Shown in pieces: positions 11,239 to 22,002 of a stretch of 64,000 bases of DNA. How positions within the stretch are numbered: the first letter of the stretch is position 1; each line of letters starts with the position of its first letter. Both the position numbers and the translations under genes were made by a program. The notes under the pieces are model-generated. The model had not been told where the DNA came from. It made no database searches and was given only the letters and a program-made list of their open reading frames with translations. Source of the DNA: Heloderma charlesbogerti (Eukaryota > Chordata > Lepidosauria > Squamata > Helodermatidae); the NCBI GenBank assembly GCA_026122225.1, contig JANEZZ010002357.1, forward strand, positions 434,001 through 498,000. The letters are read 5' to 3'.

Positions 11239-11372
11239 TCTGATAATACAAAATACATAATGCGATATTGCTGCACTACAATTTTCAACCCCCCTCGCCA
11301 TTGGCTGCTGCTTGCAGGGGCAGGAAAACTCAAAGTGTGGCAACATCACATTATGTATTTTATATTACCAGA
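11239..11372. repeat. Foldback element, unclassified
   Basis: TCTGATAATACAAAATACAT at the left pairs with the complement of the right end (TCTGGTAATATAAAATACAT). Arms of about 48 bp enclose a GC-richer loop. No target duplication was recognised. Confidence 0.6.
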
Positions 11373-11872
11373 GATCACCGGGGACAGAGAACAGGGACAT
11401 CCATGCTGCTGGGGGAGGGGCAGCCACATGTCTCACATAACATGTAGTTCCAGTCTTATTCATGATGAAGACATTTAGTTCAATTGTATTACTTTTTCAT
11501 ATACCCCTTGTTACCGTCTTCTAAATGAGCATTAGAATATCGAATTTACATCTTAAAAAGATAAGACTTCTAGAGTAACCCACTCTGAATTAAACACACG
11601 CGCACGCACGTGCACATGCACAGGGTGCCTGATTCTAAACTGCAGCATCTTAATTCAGGACTCATAAAAACAAGGAGGGCTCCTCCTGGCTTCCAAAAGT
11701 GTCTCTTCCAACTTATTCCTACTACCTTTTCATTATTGCTGCATATATATGTAACAAAAACCACTTTCTTAAAAGGGCAAGAAAAACAGAAACAAAGGGC
11801 ACAATCCAGCCAAATTAGGCACGTTTGAGACCCACTGATTTCCACCAGAGAGTTAAACTCATTACTATCTAA

Positions 11873-11958
11873 CAGCAAAATCCTATGCATGTCTACTCAG
11901 AAGTAAGTCCCATTGAGTTCAATGGGTTTTACACCCACATAAATGAGTACAGGATTGC
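11873..11958. repeat. Short palindromic CAATCCTAT MITE
   Basis: AGCAAAATCCTATGCATGTC, CAGAAGTAAGTCCCATTGAG, then GAGTACAGGATTGCC closing the palindrome. Confidence 0.62.
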
Positions 11959-12129
11959 CTCCTTAATGTGCTAGCTCTGGATGTTATAGTATGCTCATAA
12001 AATATGTTAGATAAATGTCAATGACAAAAATTCATCATGTTAGCAGCATTCTAAGGTTCATAACTGTTGGCACACACAGTGGAATATTCACAATTTTGCA
12101 TGTATCTGACAATGTTCTAAGTTGCAAAG

Positions 12130-12290
12130 TTACATTTAAAGCAAAGGCAGCTGTGTTGGTCCATATGAACAATTCCAAAATCCACAGAAAGGCAATACTT
12201 TTATTAGGACCAACAAAAATGTCACAAAATAGTGAGTAAGCCTTTGGGTTCTGCATAACTCTTCATCAGGCCAGATGTTAAGCAAAGCGG
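12130..12290 (-). repeat. Dispersed repeat with decayed hammerhead-like core
   Basis: Minus strand: CTGATGA (12269-12263) is intact, the following stem (GAGTTATGCAGAACCC) largely pairs, but GAAA is changed to a CAAAGG context. The rest (GTTGGTCCTAATAAAAG and ACCAACACAGCTGCC) is a widespread reptile repeat 3' end. Confidence 0.45.
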
Positions 12291-12316
12291 AGCGCAGGGG
12301 GAGGGAGGCAGAGAAG

Positions 12317-14691
12317 TTGTTGTTGTTGTTCAGTCGTTCAGTCGTGTCCGACTCTTCGTGACCCCATGGACCATAGCACGCCAGGCCTTCCTGTCCTGCG
12401 CTCTCTCCCGGAGCGTTCTCAAGTTCATATTCATTGCATCCGTGATGCTATCTAGCCATCTCATCCTCTGCCGTCCCCTTCTCCTTTTGCCTTCAGTCTT
12501 TCCCAGCATCAGGGTCTTTTCCAGGGAGTTTTCTCTTCGCATTAGGTGGCCAAAATATTGGAGCTTCAGCTTCATTATCTGTCCTTCCAATGAGCAGTCA
12601 GGGTTGATTTCCTTTAGGATGGACTGATTTGACCTCCTTGCAGTCCAGGGGACTCGTAAGAGTCTTCTCCAGCACCACAGTTCGAAAGCATCAATTCTTC
12701 GGCGCTCAGCCTTCCTTATAGTCCAGCTCTCACAGCCATACATTACTACTGGGAAAACCATAGCTTTGATTAGACGGACCTTTGTCGGCAAGGTGATGTC
12801 TCTGCTTCTTACTATGCTGTCTAGGTTTGCCATAGCTTTCCTCCCAAGGAGCAAGCGTCTTTTAATTTCATGGCTACAGTCACCGTCTGCCGTGATCTTG
12901 GAGCCCAAGAAAATAAAATCTGTCACTGCTTCCATTTCTTCCCCTTCTATATGCCAGGAAGTGATAGGGCCAGATGACATGATCTTAGTTTTTTTAATGT
13001 TGAGTTTCAAACCAGCTTTTGCACTCTCCTCTTTCACCCTCAACAAGAGGCTCTTGAGATCCTCTTCGCTTTCTGCCATTAGGGTGGTATCGTCTGCATA
13101 TCGGAGGTTGTTGATAATTCTCCCAGCAATCTTAATTCCGACCTCTGATTCATCCAACCCGGCATTTCTCATGATGTACTCTGCATATAAGTTAAATAAG
13201 CAGGGTGACAATATGCAGCCTTGTCGTACTCCTTTCCCAATTTTGAACCAATCGGTTGTTCCATGTCTGGTTCTGACTGTTGCTTCTTGACCCTCGTACA
13301 GGTTTCTCAGGAGACAGGTAAGGTGGTCTGGTACTCCCATCACTTTCAGAATTTGCCACAGTTTGTTGTGATCCACACAATCAAAGGCTTTAGCGTAGTC
13401 AATGAAGCAGAAATAGACGTTTTTCTGGAATTCTCTTGCTTTCTCCATGATGCAGCGAATGTTGGTGATTTGATCTCTAGTTCCTCTGCCTCTTCGAAAC
13501 CCAGCTTGTACTTCAGGTAGTTCTCGGTTCGCATACTGCTGAAGCCTAGCTTGTAGGATTTTGAGCATCACCTTGCTGGCATGTGAAATGAGCGCAATTG
13601 TGTGGTAGTTTGAACACTCTTTGGCGTTGCCCTTCTTTGGAATTGGAATGTAAACTGACCTTTTCCAGTCTTGTGGCCACTGTTGAGTGTTCCAGATTTG
13701 TTGGCATATTGAATGCAGCACTTTAACAGCATCATCTTTTAGGATTTTAAATAGCTCGGCTGGAATACTGTCATCTCCGCTAGCTTTGTTGTTACTAATG
13801 CTTCCTAAGGCCCACTTGACTTCACTCTCTAGGATGTCCGGCTCAAGTTCAGTGACCGCACTATCATGGCTATCAGGGACATTCAGATCTTTCCTGTATA
13901 GTTCTTCTGTGTATTCTTGCCACCTCTTCTTAATCTCATCTGCTTCTGTTAGGTCCCTGCCTTCTTTGTCCTTTATCATGCCCGTCTTTGCACAAAACGT
14001 TCCCTTGAGATCTCCGATTTTCTTGAAGAGATCTCTAGTCTTTCCCATTCTGTTGTTTTCCTCGATTTCTTTGCATTGTTCATTTAAGAAGGCCTTCTTG
14101 TCTCTCCTTGCTATTCTCTGGAACTCTGCATTCAGTTGGGTATATCTTCCCCTTTCTCCCTTGCTTTTCGCTTCCCTTCTTTCGTGAGCTACTTGTAAAG
14201 CCTCATCAGACAGCCACTTTGCTTTCTTGCATTTCTTTTTCTTTGGGACGGATTTCGTTGCTGCCTCCTGAACAATGTTACGGACCTCTGTCCATAGTTC
14301 CTCAGGCACTCTGTCTATCAGGTCTAATCCCTGAAATCTATTCCTCACCTCCAGTGTATATTCATCAGGGATATGATTTAGGTCATACCTGAACGGTTTA
14401 GTGGTTTTCCCGACGTTCTTCAATTTAAGCCGAAATTTTGCAAGAAGCAGCTCATGATCTGAGCCACAGTCAGCTCCAGGTCTTGTTTTGACTGACTGTA
14501 TGGAGCTTCTCCATCTTTGGCTGCAAAGGACATAATCAATCTGATTTCGATATTGACCATCTGGTGACGTCCATGTGTAGAGTCGCCTCTTGTGCTGTTG
14601 GAAAAGAGTGTTTGCTATGATCAGCATGTTCTCTTGGCAAAACTCTATTAGCTTTTGTCCTGCTTCATTTTGTACACCAAGGCCACGCCTA
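12317..14691 (-). mobile_element. Bov-B (RTE-type) LINE, 5'-truncated, antisense
   Basis: The 3' end on the minus strand runs through the Bov-B terminus (ACGACTGAACGACTGAAC on minus) into an (AAC)n tail, seen as (TTG)n at 12317. Similarity to the copy at 62447-64000 stops near 14691, so roughly the first 900 bp are missing. I found no clear target duplication. A foldback repeat lies just beyond (14784-14931). The long open frame suggests a fairly recent insertion. Confidence 0.9.
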
Positions 14692-14783
14692 CTTGACATT
14701 AAAGCCATAAAGCCAGTCTTGGTCACAGTCTTAAGATGGAGCATAGGAAGAGATTGCAAACCTAGTTGGAGAAGGCTGCCCAA
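12330..14783 (-). CDS. Bov-B endonuclease C-terminus plus reverse transcriptase (ORF2 fragment, uninterrupted)
   Basis: An 817-codon frame with no frameshift or stop. Residues from about 34 to 125 are the C-terminal part of the APE-type endonuclease, including CGSDHELL with the catalytic SDH at 108-110; the N-terminal catalytic Asn and Glu are lost by truncation. The reverse transcriptase follows: PIPKKGN near 382-388, first catalytic Asp in FIDYAKAFD near 462, the catalytic YADD at 562-565, then the thumb region. The C-terminus (RRENSLEKTLMLGKTEG and GVTKSRTRLND) is typical of Bov-B. The first ~33 residues are encoded by flanking DNA, so the printed Met is not the native start. RT could be catalytically complete, but the unit lacks a 5' end and a full endonuclease. 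Confidence 0.88.
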   Translation of the reverse strand: MGSLLQLGLQSLPMLHLKTVTKTGFMALMSSRRGLGVQNEAGQKLIEFCQENMLIIANTLFQQHKRRLYTWTSPDGQYRNQIDYVLCSQRWRSSIQSVKTRPGADCGSDHELLLAKFRLKLKNVGKTTKPFRYDLNHIPDEYTLEVRNRFQGLDLIDRVPEELWTEVRNIVQEAATKSVPKKKKCKKAKWLSDEALQVAHERREAKSKGERGRYTQLNAEFQRIARRDKKAFLNEQCKEIEENNRMGKTRDLFKKIGDLKGTFCAKTGMIKDKEGRDLTEADEIKKRWQEYTEELYRKDLNVPDSHDSAVTELEPDILESEVKWALGSISNNKASGDDSIPAELFKILKDDAVKVLHSICQQIWNTQQWPQDWKRSVYIPIPKKGNAKECSNYHTIALISHASKVMLKILQARLQQYANRELPEVQAGFRRGRGTRDQITNIRCIMEKAREFQKNVYFCFIDYAKAFDCVDHNKLWQILKVMGVPDHLTCLLRNLYEGQEATVRTRHGTTDWFKIGKGVRQGCILSPCLFNLYAEYIMRNAGLDESEVGIKIAGRIINNLRYADDTTLMAESEEDLKSLLLRVKEESAKAGLKLNIKKTKIMSSGPITSWHIEGEEMEAVTDFIFLGSKITADGDCSHEIKRRLLLGRKAMANLDSIVRSRDITLPTKVRLIKAMVFPVVMYGCESWTIRKAERRRIDAFELWCWRRLLRVPWTARRSNQSILKEINPDCSLEGQIMKLKLQYFGHLMRRENSLEKTLMLGKTEGKRRRGRQRMRWLDSITDAMNMNLRTLRERAQDRKAWRAMVHGVTKSRTRLND

Positions 14784-14931
14784 GGTAAGCCCTCCCCAAC
14801 CTGGTGCCCTCTATAAATTTTGGATTACAACTCCCACAACCTCTTTCATTGGCCATGCTGGCTGGGGATGATAGGACTTGTAACCCAACGTATCGGGGAT
14901 GGGGAACCAGGTTGGTGAAGGCTTACCTAGG
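14784..14931. repeat. Palindromic CCCCAACCTGG foldback repeat
   Basis: Ends AGGTAAGCC and GGCTTACCT extend the palindrome outward beyond the family core CTCCCCAACCTGGTGCCC and CCAGGTTGGTGAAGG. Adjacent to the 5' side of the Bov-B copy. Confidence 0.7.
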
Positions 14932-16913
14932 TGTTATGCAGCTTTCGGGTTACACCTAGGGATGATGCAATAAAGAAACACAAACAATGGCTGATTTCCC
15001 ATTTTGGAAAATACAAAACCCCAGCAGTTACCTAAATTGGTCTCCAGCCTTAAATGAGAATAGAAGTAAAGAGAAACATGACAGGTTTTTTAAAGCAAAG
15101 TAGGTAATTAATTGTAGGTTGTGCACTAGGTAGCTGATCTCAGTTAGAATTTGTGAATGCTGACAATTACCATTTTATATGATTGTCTCACCACACCTTA
15201 CAGATTGTATTTTGTTCTTCAGTTTGGCCAGGCAGGATCAGCTAAGAACACGGACCCTGTTCCAGACAGTAATTATGGAGCAATCACTTGTTCAGATCTG
15301 CAAGAAGCTTTAACAGAACCCAATGCAAGGTGGAAGTAATTGTAATTATGACACAGCAAGGACCCTTGTGTATAGATGGAGCCTACACTGTTGCTTGCTT
15401 AGCATAATGTTTCTATTTCTTTTACATAACATTTTGCCCCCTAACACACAAAACAGTGACTTCCCAAAGGAGCAAAGATAGACAGACAGATGACAGACAA
15501 AGAATACATATTTGACAGAAAAAAACACCCTAAAATATGTGTTTCCTGTGATATTTTGTGAGGCTGCACTTTTTAAAGGAAAGGTTTTAAATTTTATAAA
15601 AATTAGAAAATGTTTGCTTTTAAATCTGCCCTCGCTGAATTGATTCTGTTGCCTTTGTTGTTGTTCAGTCGTTCAGTCGTGTCCGACTCTTCGTGACCCC
15701 ATGGACCATAGCACGCCAGGCCTTCCTGTCCTGCGCTCTCTCCCGGAGTGTGCTCAAGTCCATATTCATTGCATCAGTGATGCTATCTAGCCATCTCATC
15801 CTCTGCCGTCCCCTTCTCCTTTTGCCTTCAATCTTTCCCAGCATCAGGGTCTTTTCCAGGGAGTTTTCTCTTCGCATTAGGTGGCCAAAATATTTGAGCT
15901 TCAGCTTCAGTATCTGTCCTTCCAATGAGCACTCAGGGTTGATTTCCTTTAGGACTGACTGCTTTGACCTAGCCATTCATTATTTGCAAGTACACCCCAA
16001 GGCATAATATAATAAGCAATGTATGTTTCAACCCTATGCTTACCCAGAGGGTTACCTCTGATAAGTATGTCCCATTCTGATAAGTAAGGAACAAAGTATA
16101 GGATTATGTTGTTAAATACTAAATATTTTTACCAATCCCCTCCCACCTTAATATACTTAAAGCCTCTTCCCCGCCCCTTGCCCCCCCACACAGTGTGTTT
16201 GTAAAATACTGTTAGGCAAAGCATCATTAATGGTTTACGATGGGACACAATTTGTTTCTATCATATAGTTCCATTCAGGACATGCAAAATATATTTAAAA
16301 ATCACAGATAACTGAAATAGACACAATGCACAAGATAACGCTGCCTTGAAGTAATATTGGTAGATGTTATGAAAAAGGAAAGAAGTCGCATGATTTGCTC
16401 AGTTTGAGGAATTGACTCTGTATATTAACATATGTAGCATAATAGTTTATGATAAAAAGTGTTACATTTTTGCAACCTCATCCTTTATCAATAAAAATTT
16501 ATTACCCAGACCTTTCCTTTCCTGACACTCAGAAAATGTATTATTATAATCTCATTTTTAATATCAACACTCATTGTAACACCAAGTGATTAAAAATGAC
16601 TGACGTTATCAACTCTGTCATAATTCTAGAAAATTAGGAAATGAGTTTTGCCTAGCAATGCACACAGCAAAGCAATGATCAACATCCATCATTTCTACCC
16701 ATCTCTGTTAGCTGCAGCTGTACTAGGAAAATTCAATCAGATGCTTGTTCATGATCAGATTTAATTTTTATGCAGTAGCAGTGGGATTTCACTTTGGCTA
16801 CTAGGGGGATATTAATCTGGCTGTCTCTGCAGTTGGAGCAACATTCACCAGCAGAGGTTCCTGTTCAAGTGGAACACACCGTTGTTTTTAAAGTTTCCCA
16901 GGATATGGGAGTG
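14932..16913. other. No gene seen (apart from the Bov-B fragment)
   Basis: AT-rich intronic DNA on both sides of the Bov-B fragment 15655-15970. Confidence 0.6.
15655..15970 (-). mobile_element. Bov-B 3'-end fragment, antisense
   Basis: About 316 bp matching the 3' end of the copy at 12317-14691, again ending in (AAC)n on the minus strand. The reading frame (residues SVLKEINPECSLEGQ to SRTRLND) is open, so the copy is young. Similarity ends abruptly near 15970. I could not find a convincing target duplication. Confidence 0.88.
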
Positions 16914-16921
16914 ATCAAGAC

Positions 16922-17327
16922 TATGGATGGCAGATCGTGGTATTTTTAAAGTCATGTTCATTCCCTACCATTTGCACATAACCTGGAGATGTATTTATTT
17001 ATTTAAAGTACAGAAATGTGTATGTCTTTTGTACCATTTTTCCTAATGTATACATTTTTGTACACATTCTTTACTGTATGCATTTTCACCACACACTTTC
17101 CATCACTCTAATGCACACGTTTCTCGAATATGTGCACACTTCTCCATAATATGTGCATTGTTGTTCACATTTTCCCTGAGATCAGATACACTGAAAACAC
17201 TGCAGAGCCTGCAAAAATGCAGATGGTACGCAACTCTGTCTCGGCTCGCTTATAGGCTCAGGAGATGCAAATTGGGTAAATACATTTTAAAAAATACTCA
17301 ATAGAGCGAATTTCTCACCCATCTCTA
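16922..17327. mobile_element. hAT-type non-autonomous element
   Basis: Ends TATGGATGGCAGATCGTGG and (reverse) TAGAGATGGGTGAGAAATTCG. Flanks ATCAAGAC (16914-16921) and ATCATGAC (17328-17335) match at 7 of 8 positions. The 406-bp interior is AT-rich with many spaced TGCAC/TGCAT motifs and no coding frame. Confidence 0.7.
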
Positions 17328-17335
17328 ATCATGAC

Positions 17336-18512
17336 AGGAGAAGGCATATCCCAATGTCAGACAACATGTGTTTGCATAGGGAAGGCTTGAGGGTCAATCA
17401 CCGATGCCTCAAGTTAAAGTATGTTATCAAATAGCCCTGGCAAAGACCCCTGCCCCAGACGTCACTTAAAGAAAACAGTACTCAGCTACATGGATAGGGA
17501 GACATTTTAAGCAAACCTTTATTTAACTATGATTTCATATTAAACCATTAACCAAAAATGCAAGTAACTATTGCTTCTACTAGGGACTTACATAGGAATT
17601 CTAAAATATGTACAATCTTTGGCACATCAGCTCTAAGCACACTCCTCCCACATCTTCACGAAGAACATATTTCTAAAGTCATTGTGCTAAGAATCATGAT
17701 TTAGAAAGATATTCCACCTAAAAGGCAGAAAATGGCACCAGTCTCTTTTCAAAAGAAACAAAATCATGATTCACTCATTGCTCATAGCAATTCCTCAGCT
17801 CAGGGACTGCTATTTTCAAAGACTTCTTTCTTCTTACTGCACAGCAAACTCTGCCCTCTGCTGGCTACAGAAAATGAATGCGGCAGCTTTTTAATTCTGT
17901 GGTTTTACACCCTATATTTGCATTTAGATTGCAATGAAAACATTGGAAATGATGGCTGTTTAGAATGCTTCTGGGGGTCTTTGTATATTCCAATCTGAAG
18001 GCCTTAATCAGACATAATAAATAAGATTATACTCTTTCTACTAGATTTTCCATTTCCTTATTCAAAAGTGATGAATAGGGCACTGAGATTTTCATGTGTA
18101 AATTATGTGTTTCAAATTCATCCACCTCATTTTTTCTCTCTCTCAAAGTGACCTCTACTCTCTTGATTTACTGCAACAGAATGAACGCCATACAATCCTT
18201 TTTGAGATATTTCCCTTTGGTTGAAGAGAGAAAACAGTTCAGTGAGAGGAAACAACAAATACAATAGAAGCATTATATTCTCCCTCCACTGCACTCCCTG
18301 AAGAATCCCTTTTTCAAAAAACAAACTCTACTTATGTGTTTATTTTGCTACTTTTGCATGGAACTATGTCCAAAGTCATTTTCAAAAAGCGTAGAATTCC
18401 GATTATAATTTATAAGTGTCCAGGAGTGGGGGAATACTAATTTTCAATTTGTTATGAATATAGATTTATTATAGAGCTTCAACAGCTAGGAGATCTCTAC
18501 ACCTCAAGTTTA
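17336..18512. other. No gene seen
   Basis: AT-rich; holds the CTCF match at 17851-17864. Confidence 0.6.
17851..17864 (-). promoter_or_regulatory. CTCF core motif match
   Basis: On the minus strand the sequence reads CCAGCAGAGGGCAG, matching every position of CCASYAGRKGGCRS. It has the same orientation as the match at 48439-48452 and lies in otherwise unannotated intronic sequence. Confidence 0.5.
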
Positions 18513-18894
18513 TTGCGCATTCATGGTTGCTCACTCACTGAAGGAGGAGGGTGGGAAGTCTTTGGGCTAACTTATGGGCTATGGAGAGGTCCTCCCTCTT
18601 TCCCTTGGGTCCTCGGGATGTGACCGTTGTTTGCACGCCAAATGAGCACTACGCCTCCTTTCGGCGCCCTCCATCTGGTGCCGCTCCCTGCGTCTGCACC
18701 GAGCATCCCACAAGCCCCCCTCCCCTGCTCTCTCGCTGCCAGGGTCACTATCTATCCCAGGAATGCAGGCAGGAGGAATCTCTCCCTGCCACTGTGCCTG
18801 TGAGCGATGAGTGAGCTCCTCTCCCAGGGGTTGCTGCTCTTCCTCAGAATCAGAACGGCTCTGGGGCTCTGTGGGCTCAGTCTCCACCCTGACA
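18513..18894 (-). repeat. LTR-like repeat (TGTCAGG family)
   Basis: On the minus strand it begins TGTCAGGGTGGAGACTGAGC and shares most of its length with 27238-27683, including CTCCCTCTTTCCCTTGGGTC and GGGTCACTATCTATCCCAGG on plus. TG start and internal layout suggest a solo LTR, but no duplication was confirmed and no internal retroviral-type gene is nearby. A 15-bp perfect hairpin (CTGCATTTAAAACGG) follows at about 18941-18985. Confidence 0.5.
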
Positions 18895-19374
18895 TCTACA
18901 GAGAAGGAAACACGGATAAAGGGAATCAGTTGTTGTGATCCTGCATTTAAAACGGAAGTGGAAAGCCCCGTTTTAAATGCAGAATTTTAGGCTAGTGTAG
19001 AAATCCCCTTAGAATAATTCATTTATTCCATATTTTGTTTAGTTTATGCAAAACCACTTCATCAAAAACACATGCAGGACTGACTCAGAGGATAGAGGAG
19101 GAATCAGGGTGCACAACACAATATCTGTGGGACACTGTTGTGCCTGATGTCATGAAGTCAGAAGACCGTGTGGGACTGGACCGCAGCCTCATGACCCGAC
19201 CATTGGACCAGACCTGTTTATCAACTGCCTCAGCATGCTTGGCCTCAGCTTCTCCCCAAGACCCTGTGTTTCTGGGCTGTCCTGATATCCAACTGAGACC
19301 AAAACTCACTGGGGCTTGGGCAGTCCCTGTCCCTGTTTCCCCAGTTACCTGCTGTTCAGGGACCAAGCCAGGAC

Positions 19375-20294
19375 TAGGGATGGCAGAGAATTCCACCACG
19401 GATTCCAGTGAGGCCGGATTCTTTAGAATCTGTCCCCCTGGAATCCGTGGCGGAACGGCCTCCTGCCCCCCGCCCCCCCCTGCGGAATCCCCCGGGATGG
19501 CACTTAACTGGGGCGGATGCGGCGGTTCCGGCGGTGGGGGCTCCGGGGGCGGCTGGTTTCCTGGCCGGCCGCAGCCGGGCTGCTGTGACCGCCATTGCCG
19601 TCCTTGCAGCTGTGATAGGCTAACCCTCCCAAAAAACCAGCGTATGCAGCTATGGTGGCCGCCATTTGCGTTCCCTATTTTTCGCCGTTCTAGCCTACGT
19701 AAATATTTACGTAGGCAATTACGGCGAAAAAAAAGGGAACCGCAAATAGCGTAGTGGGCGCTATTTGCGTTCTTTTCCCCGCCGTTTTATCCTATGTAAA
19801 TTACATAGGCTTTTATGGTGAAAAAAAAGAAACGCAAATAGCGCACGCTACGCTATTTGCGGTTCCCTTTTTTTTCGCCGTAATTGCCTACATAAATATT
19901 TACGTAGGCTAGAACGGCGAAAAATAGGGAACTCAAATGGCGGTCGCCGTAGCTGCCGCCATTTACGTACGCCATTTTTGTTGTTGTTGTTTTTGCCCAG
20001 CCATGATAGGCTACGTAAAGACTTACGTAGCCTATCACGGCTGCCTAGCTGGACGCAAATGGCAGCTGCCATTTGCATCCACACCAGCCAGTCCGCAGCT
20101 GGAAATCCGGCTGCGGACAGCCCTGGCCGGCTGCTCCGCGGAGCCGCCGCGGAGCAGAGCCGGCTGGGCAGGATTCCGGGTGGGAGGACCGGATCGCCTC
20201 CCCCCCCATCAAGGATTCCGGGGGGAGGGACGGAGCACCTCCCCTCCCCACGAACACAATCCGTGAAAAGGTAAGTGACTTTCGTACATCCCTA
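19375..20294. mobile_element. Non-autonomous hAT-type element with nested palindromes
   Basis: Ends are TAGGGATG and CATCCCTA, flanked by an exact 8-bp duplication GCCAGGAC (19367-19374 and 20295-20302), the hAT signature. A second shared motif (CACGGATT) lies inside each end. The 920-bp interior is GC-rich at both sides and has no coding frame that resembles a transposase. Its middle (about 19650-19945) is a large inverted repeat whose arms contain smaller perfect palindromes (see the repeat entry). Confidence 0.88.
19650..20050. repeat. Nested palindromes with TACGTA-type centres
   Basis: The outer inverted repeat pairs GCGTTCCCTATTTTTCGCCG (from about 19669) with its near-complement ending near 19935. 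Within each arm is a palindrome of GCCTACGTAAAT and its complement (19693-19716, perfect; 19887-19910, one change). The centre holds CCTATGTAA-a-TTACATAGG. A separate hairpin follows near 20000-20043, with arms of about 21 bp (TAGGCTACGTAA and its complement) and a 4-nt AGAC loop. All four hairpins share the CTACGTAA or CTATGTAA core. Confidence 0.85.
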
Positions 20295-20684
20295 GCCAGG
20301 ACCAGACCAAGGCAGCATAGAAACGACGGAGGCATTGCAAGCAATGGAGAGGAAGGACAAGAGACTATAGTTCATTGCTATCTATACATAATTGGTTTGT
20401 TTTGAATCTATAAGTTTCCTCCATCTAGTCTGGAGCAGAGCCCCTTTTTATTCAAATACAAGACACCTTAATAGCACACTTTACTTACTATTGGAGCAGT
20501 ACATAAATGGTGTAAATAATAAATAAATACATTTTGCAGCAAGCCCCGTTGAGTTCAATAGGGCTAACTCTCTCTAGTAAACGTGTTCACAGCAGCAGCT
20601 TTCCCTAGCCTTCCATCTGATGCCTGGGTGATCACTGAAAGTGTGAGAAGCCAGCAAAGTACCTCTTGGGAAGCACTATTATGA

Positions 20685-20772
20685 TGTTACTCCAGCCATA
20701 CGTACACTGTTACTCCAGCCATACGTACACTGTTACTCCAGCCATACTTATACCATTACTCCAGCCATACTG
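20685..20772 (+). repeat. 23-bp tandem repeat, about 3.8 copies
   Basis: Unit TGTTACTCCAGCCATACGTA plus CAC; copies 1 and 2 are identical, copies 3 and 4 diverge (CATACTTATAC, CATACTGG). It lies just downstream of a dispersed repeat (GAAAGTGTGAGAAGCCAGC) that recurs near 22530 without the tandem array. Confidence 0.9.
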
Positions 20773-22002
20773 GTTATAGAAATGGGTTGAATTGACTAGG
20801 TGGAAGACCACCTGCATGCCCCACCTTAGATTCCATGGAAGTAAGGCAGGATATACATGCAAAAAATAAAGCAACCTAGCATGGCCTCCGTGTCAGGTCT
20901 GGTCCGCTGATTCAACAGGGGTCAGAAAAAACAGCACACCCTTGCTGGATCAGACTGCTTTCCTTTGGAGAAAGGGTCTCTGCATCCCATCCCCAGAGCA
21001 AAGCTCTTCAAACCAGCATGAGGTGGGTTAAAATACACCCCCTCGCTGGATCGGGAGAGCCCTGGACACGCAAGCTGGGTACCTAATGCAGCCCAGGGAC
21101 AAACCTCGCTACACTAGACCCCCAGGTTGCATGGCCCAAGGCCTTCAAGACAGGGAAAGATCGGCCAAGATGTCCTTAACTCCTTCCATAAGATGTCTCC
21201 TGTTTATTTCCAGGGCTGGCCCACAATGACAATCTACCAGAAGGCAGTGGGTTTGGGCCCTCTCTGGAAATGCTTCTGCCTCCCCCAGAAAGTATGGTCA
21301 TGACCTGGATTCTGGTGGGGTGGAATTCCACCCTGTCTTCAACCAGTTGTAATTCTGTTGCAATGCTACATGCCTATTCACATCTTAGTGTGGCTTTTTG
21401 GTAGTTCCTAATGACATTTTTATTCTCATGACCACCATAACATGTGCACCTGGTATGCAACTTGCATGTTCTGATAAGGAGAGGATGGTCAACAGTTCAC
21501 TTCCTCATCTAATTGCATACAAGACATAATGGATCTCCTTTAATCAAGGGGGAAAAAAAGACTTTAAGGGTACAATCCTGTGCATGTTTAGGCAGAAAAA
21601 AATGTCCTACAAATCCCAGCATTCCCCAGTCAGCCATCAAAAGATATGCGCTTGCAAAATAATGCAGTGAGTGGATTTGCAGAGGGAGTGACTTATGACT
21701 GAAGAAGCATTTGAAGGGCAAAATGAAGAAGTGTGAACCAGAACAAATTTAATATCAAAAGAAATTAAGGCAGAGCAATGCCACAGACAGATTGCCATTA
21801 GTACACATGCAAGAGACAGGAACATAATTAGTACTATATAACCATTATCAGCAATCTAATTTGGATTATCTCAGGGAGAAATTATGGTAACAGATGTTCT
21901 ACTTTATGCATGTGCTGCTTATGAGGTGATTATAGCTGCAGGCCAAGCTAGTTGCAGGCTATGTTAAATGGGGCACACGTTAGCTTTTGACATGCATCTC
22001 TT
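20773..22002. other. No gene seen (one MITE fragment)
   Basis: Only the short Harbinger-like fragment at 21566-21640 is recognised. Confidence 0.55.
21566..21640 (+). mobile_element. Fragment of the short Harbinger-like MITE
   Basis: AAGGGTACAATCCTGTGCATG then TTAGGCAGAAAAAAATGTCC and CCAGCATTCCCCAGTCAGC correspond to the left part of 41601-41707. The right terminus is missing. Confidence 0.5.

Noticed and set aside
12670..12700. CAGCACC half-site in Bov-B as an RE1
   Set aside because: The second half-site GGACAGC is absent at the required spacing.
20685..20772. CRISPR-like array
   Set aside because: The units are contiguous 23-bp tandem repeats with no spacers, in a vertebrate genome.
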